Shown here in pieces: positions 59,059 through 64,000 of a stretch of 64,000 nt of DNA (the stretch's first letter is position 1; each line of letters starts with the position of its first letter). The position numbers were made by a program, and so were the translations under genes. This DNA is from Brachionus rotundiformis (Eukaryota > Rotifera > Eurotatoria > Ploima > Brachionidae): positions 18,177-82,176 of the forward strand of contig JAESIW010000136.1 in NCBI GenBank assembly GCA_016802295.1. The letters are read 5' to 3'. The notes beneath the pieces are model-generated. The model saw nothing but the letters and a program-made list of their open reading frames with translations. It did no database searches and was not told where the DNA came from.

Positions 59059-60972
59059 TGTCTATTAATTTAGGTATAAAACAAAAAACACTGTTGGTTT
59101 CTAATATAAATCTATTCTCAAGATAAAAATTTAATAAATAAAAAATCTTATTTGATCTCAATCTAAATGTTTCAAATAAAGTTTTTGCATTAAAGTTAGA
59201 GTTAAGTGAATAAAATAAAAATATTTATAATAATCATTTTAAACAAAGAATTTATAATAATTGTCTTTGAATAAAACTCTCGAAATTTTAAATAATCGAA
59301 CCTCATTTTTCATTGGTTTCATTATGATAATGAATTATTTTGATAATTAATTAATTTACTTTTAAATTTTTAATTATTAGGAATTTTTTTTATACCATAT
59401 GCAACTAAACCGATCCTTTTTGCCTAATTACGTTTTAAATAATCGAATTTGTTTTTTTTTTATACTTTGAATATATGATAATAAAATTGATGAAATAATA
59501 TTTTTTTTAAATTTAAATTATTTAGAATTTTTTAATTAGCATTCAACGAACCTGTAACTTTTTGCCAACGCTTTTAAAAAAGTGAAACAAATATAAAAAA
59601 TGATTTTTTTAGCAACTCTGGCAAGGCTCATTATTCGACCATAACTAATATAACAGTGTATTGATATTTTGTCTAGACTAGAGTCGAATGATACCAAGCA
59701 AACTATCTTGATGTTTGCCACCTAAATTTGTTTGTATTGAAGAGTTATTGGCTCTGCTAAACAAAATAAAAATTGCTTGATTCGAACCAAGTAAATTTGA
59801 AAGACTCTGGTCAGGTTTAGATTTTCAAATAAACAAATAAGACCCAAGTATTTCATAATCAAATTAAAATGCCTAAACAATAAAAAAAAACAAACAACTA
59901 ATACAAAGCTAGAGCTATTATGGTCAATACTGGTAATTAATTTAAAGTGGCTTTGTTCGTACTCAATTAATTCGTTGTTTACCAGAGGCTATTGCATTAT
60001 TGTTGGTAAAGTGTTTTTGGTCCAAAATAAGAATGGCTTTAAATCTCAAGGCAAACATGTGATCTCATTTATCAGTTATCGAGAAAGAATGTTTCCATAA
60101 AATTAATGAAAAAACTCATTTATTATCTTTTGGTTAAATTAAAAGAGATAAATGAGCGAGCCACTTTTCTTCCGTTGCTTGACGCTTGCTTAATTATGAT
60201 ATTAAACATTTTCTCAAATAAATACTTTTTATTTTACGAGATTGAAGAATAAAATTTAAATAATTTAGTAAAATTTATGAATTATAATAAATATTTGCAC
60301 GAATGCAAAAATGCAAAAAGTATACCAATCTCATGCTCATCTGAGCTATAGCCTTATATTTGGCCTATAAATACTAGGGCATTTTTAATGCTAATTTAAA
60401 GTACTTGACAACTTTTTGATTTGTTTGATTAGTGGTAAAATGATACAAAGCTGTTTATGCCTAGTTTGGGTTTCTTCTAATTAAAGTTTGGTCTGCACTT
60501 GAAATAAATTCTTCAAAATAAACTCTATCTTAAGTTTTAGCTGACCAAATAAAATATTTTTACTCATTATTTTAAAAAATTTTAATTAATAAAACTAAAT
60601 TAAGGCATTTAATTAGATACATAAGCATCTATTTTAAAATTTTTAATTATAAATTAAACAAAAAGCTTTATATTGCGAAAATTCTACTTAAGACTTGAGT
60701 TTAATATTTTATTTACTATATTTAATATTTATAATTAATAATTCTTTATTTTACGGCCATTTACGCTTAAAATATTGTTTTGTATTTGACATATATTAAT
60801 ATATTTTTACAATGTACAAAAAGATTTTGAATCGTTCTTTATTTTTTTAATATTAAAAAAAACTTGACAAAAATCTTTGATTTCTTTCTGAAATTTTTTT
60901 ATTACATAAAATTAATTGTTTTATTTATCGTTTTAATTAAAACTAAAAATTCTAATCACTCAAATAAAATAA
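59059..60972. other. Upstream region of divergent nudE and REV3 genes
   Basis: 1.9 kb, AT-rich, no supported exon. A GGTTCGAATC-like string near 59780 (minus strand) is not part of a tRNA. Confidence 0.5.
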
Positions 60973-63715
60973 ATGTTTTCATTGAGAATTTTCAGCATTA
61001 ATTATTATTTGGCAAAACCTGAACCAGGACTTGACATAACCTATTCAGATTTTCGGTGTTGTGAAATCAAACAAGTGCCAGTGATTCGAATATTCGGCTC
61101 CACCAAAGAAGGTCCTACTGATGTAGTTTTCTTGCATCAGACTTAAATATCTTTTTGATTTAGGTCAAAAAGCATGTCTTCATGTTCACAATGTTTTTCC
61201 TTACTTGCTGGTCAAGCCATTCAAATCATCACTTGATATGGACGAACTCGCCAAATATACCTACGAATTTGCCAACCAGATCGACAAGGTACTCAATATA
61301 GCTCTGTGTGTCAAAGATCCTGTATCAACTCAGCACGTATTTAAAATAAAACCTATCTATACAAAGTAATACTACCATTTAAAAATTGTTCACTATTATT
61401 TGAAATAAAAATCTTAGATCAATGTATGGATACAACGAAAAAGATACTCTATTCTTGAAAATTTATCTATTTAATCCTGCTATAGTTAAAAAGTAAAAAA
61501 AAATTAATTAAATATTCAATAATTTTGTGGTCAGATTAAGTGATTTGTTGCTCAATGGGACCATAATGGGCGAATCGTTTCAGACCTACGAGTCTCACGT
61601 GCCCTACAATCTACAATTTTTAATAGACTACAATCTTTTTGGCATGAATTTGATTCATTTAAAATCGGTCAAATTCAGAAGAAAAAATTTAAGCACTGAA
61701 GACACTGAACTTAATTCTGGTAGATTTGAAGCTGAAGTTTTGGTAAAAAATGGAAAATGGAATATAGATAATTTACCAGAGTAAATTACAAGACAATTTT
61801 AGTTCCAAGTGTAAAATTTTTTTAAAGAGATCTTCTCCTTGATCAAGCTATAGAAAGGCAATCAACATGCGATCTGGAACTGGACTCATGTGCCGCAGAT
61901 ATCATGAACTATGATATGGACAAAGACGGCTACATGTTGAATCCAGGCATGAGTGCTCTTTGGGATGAGGAAAAAAAAAGACGTGATTTGCTTAGCATTG
62001 ATACTCCACTTGAAACTGTTGATGCTGATGGTCAGACAGATATTTCTATCTTATGTTATGGAATAAATAAATTAATAATGTTATCTAGAGCGAACAAATA
62101 TTTTAAAAATTGAAAACGAAATTGAGTTCAAAAAAAGATTAATTATGCTATTAGAGAACAGGTTAAATTAAGACAAATTAAATTATTTTCCAAGCTTAAT
62201 TATTATGAACTAGAAAGATTTGAGGCCAAGTATCCATTTAGAACGGAACCTGAATGTAAATTATTGTTTATCTTTTTTGTTTTGTTTGATTAATTAATGA
62301 TAGAATTTAATTTTTTTTAAATTAAGTCCAAGAAGAGAAAATAGTGGTCAAAAGTGTCCAAGACTTGTGTGCCATTAATCAAACATTTCAAGAGGTTGAT
62401 TGCATAAATGATGATTTGATTGCTGATATGCTTGAGGATCTTCATAATAATACTGATATAGAGAACTCCATCATTTCGGATGGTAAATAAATTTTGTTTA
62501 TTTTTAAATTAGATAACTTAAAAGTTATCACATATTAGCTTGATTAAAGGCAATTTTTTAAGATGATGATGAAAGAGAGACTATTTTGAGAGAAAATAAT
62601 GACATGAGCCAGATTGGAAAAGCAGCTGATGATGACAGGTAAGATCCAATTTAGGTTAATTTTTGATTATTTTTAATCAAATAAAGCGAAGAAAATGAGA
62701 ATGAGAATTTTTTAAATGACACTATTTCATCAGAAGAGAGTGATCATCAGATTGGTAAAAACATTGGAGACCAAAAAGATTGTGAGAAAGGAGAATTGAT
62801 CACCGATCAAAATTCAGGTGATTCATCATTATCGTCAAGTGATGAGAGCTTTTCTAAAGATGAGCCAATCTCTGTGGCAAATATTGCCCATGAATGTAGC
62901 TATTTTTCCAGCGAACCAGAATGCTCACATGGAGCTTCTACTTCAAAGTCTTTGCTTCAAAATGTTTGTCTGAAATGCGAATTTGTTAAGGAAATAAATG
63001 ACTCATTGGATCACATGGCATTTTTGTCTCCTGAAATTTGTCCAGACACACAAAAAAACTTCTTGAACGAATTGAAATTTGATTCACCAACTCTGGATGC
63101 TAAAGATTCTACCGAAATACCTGATATTATAAATGAGACAATTACAGAACAAGATTTGCTTGAGTTAACCCAAGTAAATGAGACTTTGAATGAAGCGGAT
63201 GATACCAGAGCTGAAATAAACTTATCTAGACGCAGCTCGTTGTCTGAAACAACTTTAATGCTAAGTGATTCGGATTATGATGAGGCCGACAAGGAAGAAG
63301 ATTTACTTAAGGAATACTATGAAAAACAGAATAAAAAATTTCAGTTTAGAAGAAAAAAAATTCTTGATGACCAACTGGATGATACTGATAAAAATTTACT
63401 TGATCATTATGTTGATTTAGATAGAATTCAGCAAAAAAATGACATGTTATCCAAAAAATTGGAGCCATATGAAGCATGGTTTTGTCCGCGAATCGAACCA
63501 CCTTCAGCCATGGAACTACATGATATTTTTAAGCATAACAATGAACCATTTGTTAAATACTACAAGTCTAAAGATAAATTTAAGCTTAAGCTTAGTTTAT
63601 ACCCCTTTGATGAAAAGTTATCTGAAAACTTTATGGTTGATTCGAACGACGACGATCTTCAATGGTTTACGCCTGCTCTTCCACTTCCCTCTGTTCACAG
63701 AGTCCATAAAAAAAT
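60973..63715 (+). CDS. REV3L: DNA polymerase zeta catalytic subunit, N-terminal part (continues past window)
   Basis: Exons: 60973-61111, 61164-61365, 61418-61492, 61535-61780, 61828-62030, about 62089-62255, 62327-62482, 62563-62638, 62687-63715; about 750+ aa, 3' partial. REV3 is the B-family polymerase of translesion synthesis. Seen: MFSLRIFSINYYLAKPEPGLD, VPVIRIFGSTKEGQKACLHVHNVFPYL, STQHVFKIKPIYTKSMYGYNEKD, HVPYNLQFLIDYNLFGMNLIHL and RQSTCDLELDSCAADI, as in the N-terminal fold of REV3, then a disordered acidic region, then IEPPSAMELHD. The polymerase core lies beyond the window. The donor at 63716 and an AG at 63999-64000 bracket the last intron. Exon 6 has a problem: with acceptor 62088 the A7 run (62130-62136) shifts frame; acceptor 62126 avoids the shift but is weak. 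Confidence 0.92.
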
Positions 63716-64000
63716 GTAAATTTTTACCTTATTCTATTACTTTTGATTATAAAATTAAAAAATTTAATTCATATCATTTTTTACCATAATTTAAATATCA
63801 TTTAAATTAAAAACTGGTTCACTTTTAATTAATAATTGATAATATTTTAATCATCTAATTATAAGGGGTTTTTAATTAATAATTTTTCTTTTAAAATTTT
63901 AATAAAATATCAAATAAAGGTAAAAAATGAATTCTTGAAATATAAATCTTGCCAATTATTAAAAATATTAAGGTTATTCTGTTTTAAGTAAGAGTTTTAG
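63716..64000. other. REV3 intron reaching the window edge
   Basis: Donor GTAAAT at 63716. The window ends in GAGTTTTAG, a good acceptor, so the next REV3 exon probably starts at the first base beyond. At about 285 nt this would be longer than other introns in the gene. Confidence 0.55.

Noticed and set aside
59770..59795. tRNA T-arm (GGTTCGAATC on the minus strand)
   Set aside because: The stem is only four pairs, and there is no A-box or acceptor stem at the right distance.
1..64000. CRISPR arrays, bacterial operons, prophage or integrated virus
   Set aside because: The window is eukaryotic with spliced genes; no regular short repeats with unique spacers and no viral genes were seen.

Overview
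The window is animal nuclear DNA. It is very AT-rich, and nearly every gene is split by tiny introns (mostly about 45-70 nt) with GT-AG borders. The gene set (polycystin-2, a COUP-TF-type nuclear receptor, a BMP, an NMDA receptor GluN1, IFT20, nudE, POMGnT1, REV3) is that of a ciliated bilaterian with neurons. Low GC, compact genes and very short introns fit a monogonont rotifer (Brachionus-like), but that placement is an inference from style, not from a marker gene. All exon models below were built by hand from splice signals, phase and protein similarity, and have no transcript support.

Layout. 405-5595: polycystin-2 (+), converging on a membrane protein with one Ig domain, five membrane spans and a long lysine-rich tail (-). 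5.6-9.3 kb: AT-rich spacer with a small Tc1/mariner-type MITE. 9.3-18.1 kb, all +: a COUP-TF-like receptor, a Cys/Pro/Tyr/Gln-rich structural protein with a TATA promoter, and a Golgi glycosyltransferase with two tandem FAM3-type domains fused to a POMGnT1-like domain and a duplicated exon. 19.6-21.2 kb: a BMP3/GDF10-like ligand (-), then 4.5 kb without genes. 25.8-29.4 kb: head-to-head SMYD5 (-) and NUDT12 (+). 29.4-39.6 kb: assembly gap, tandem repeats, one GC-rich orphan gene and a GC-rich retroelement-like fragment.

39.6-51.9 kb is gene-dense: USP1 (+), ZCCHC9 (-) head-to-head with MRPS6 (+), and GluN1 (+) tail-to-tail with IFT20 (-). 54.5-64 kb: an intronless FOS/ATF-like bZIP (+), nudE/NDEL1 (-), and the N-terminal part of the DNA polymerase zeta catalytic subunit REV3 (+), which runs off the right edge; the last two bases are a possible splice acceptor.

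The genes are ordinary unlinked animal genes and do not form one pathway. Functional themes that recur are cilia (polycystin-2, IFT20), dynein/centrosome transport (nudE), DNA damage tolerance (USP1, REV3), and secreted or membrane signalling. The most unusual items are the CD47-like topology outside vertebrates, the double-FAM3 POMGnT1-like enzyme with an apparent mutually exclusive exon pair and altered catalytic region, and the COUP-TF receptor with an insertion before helix 12. Two apparent one-base errors in A-runs (GluN1 and REV3) suggest imperfect assembly polishing.
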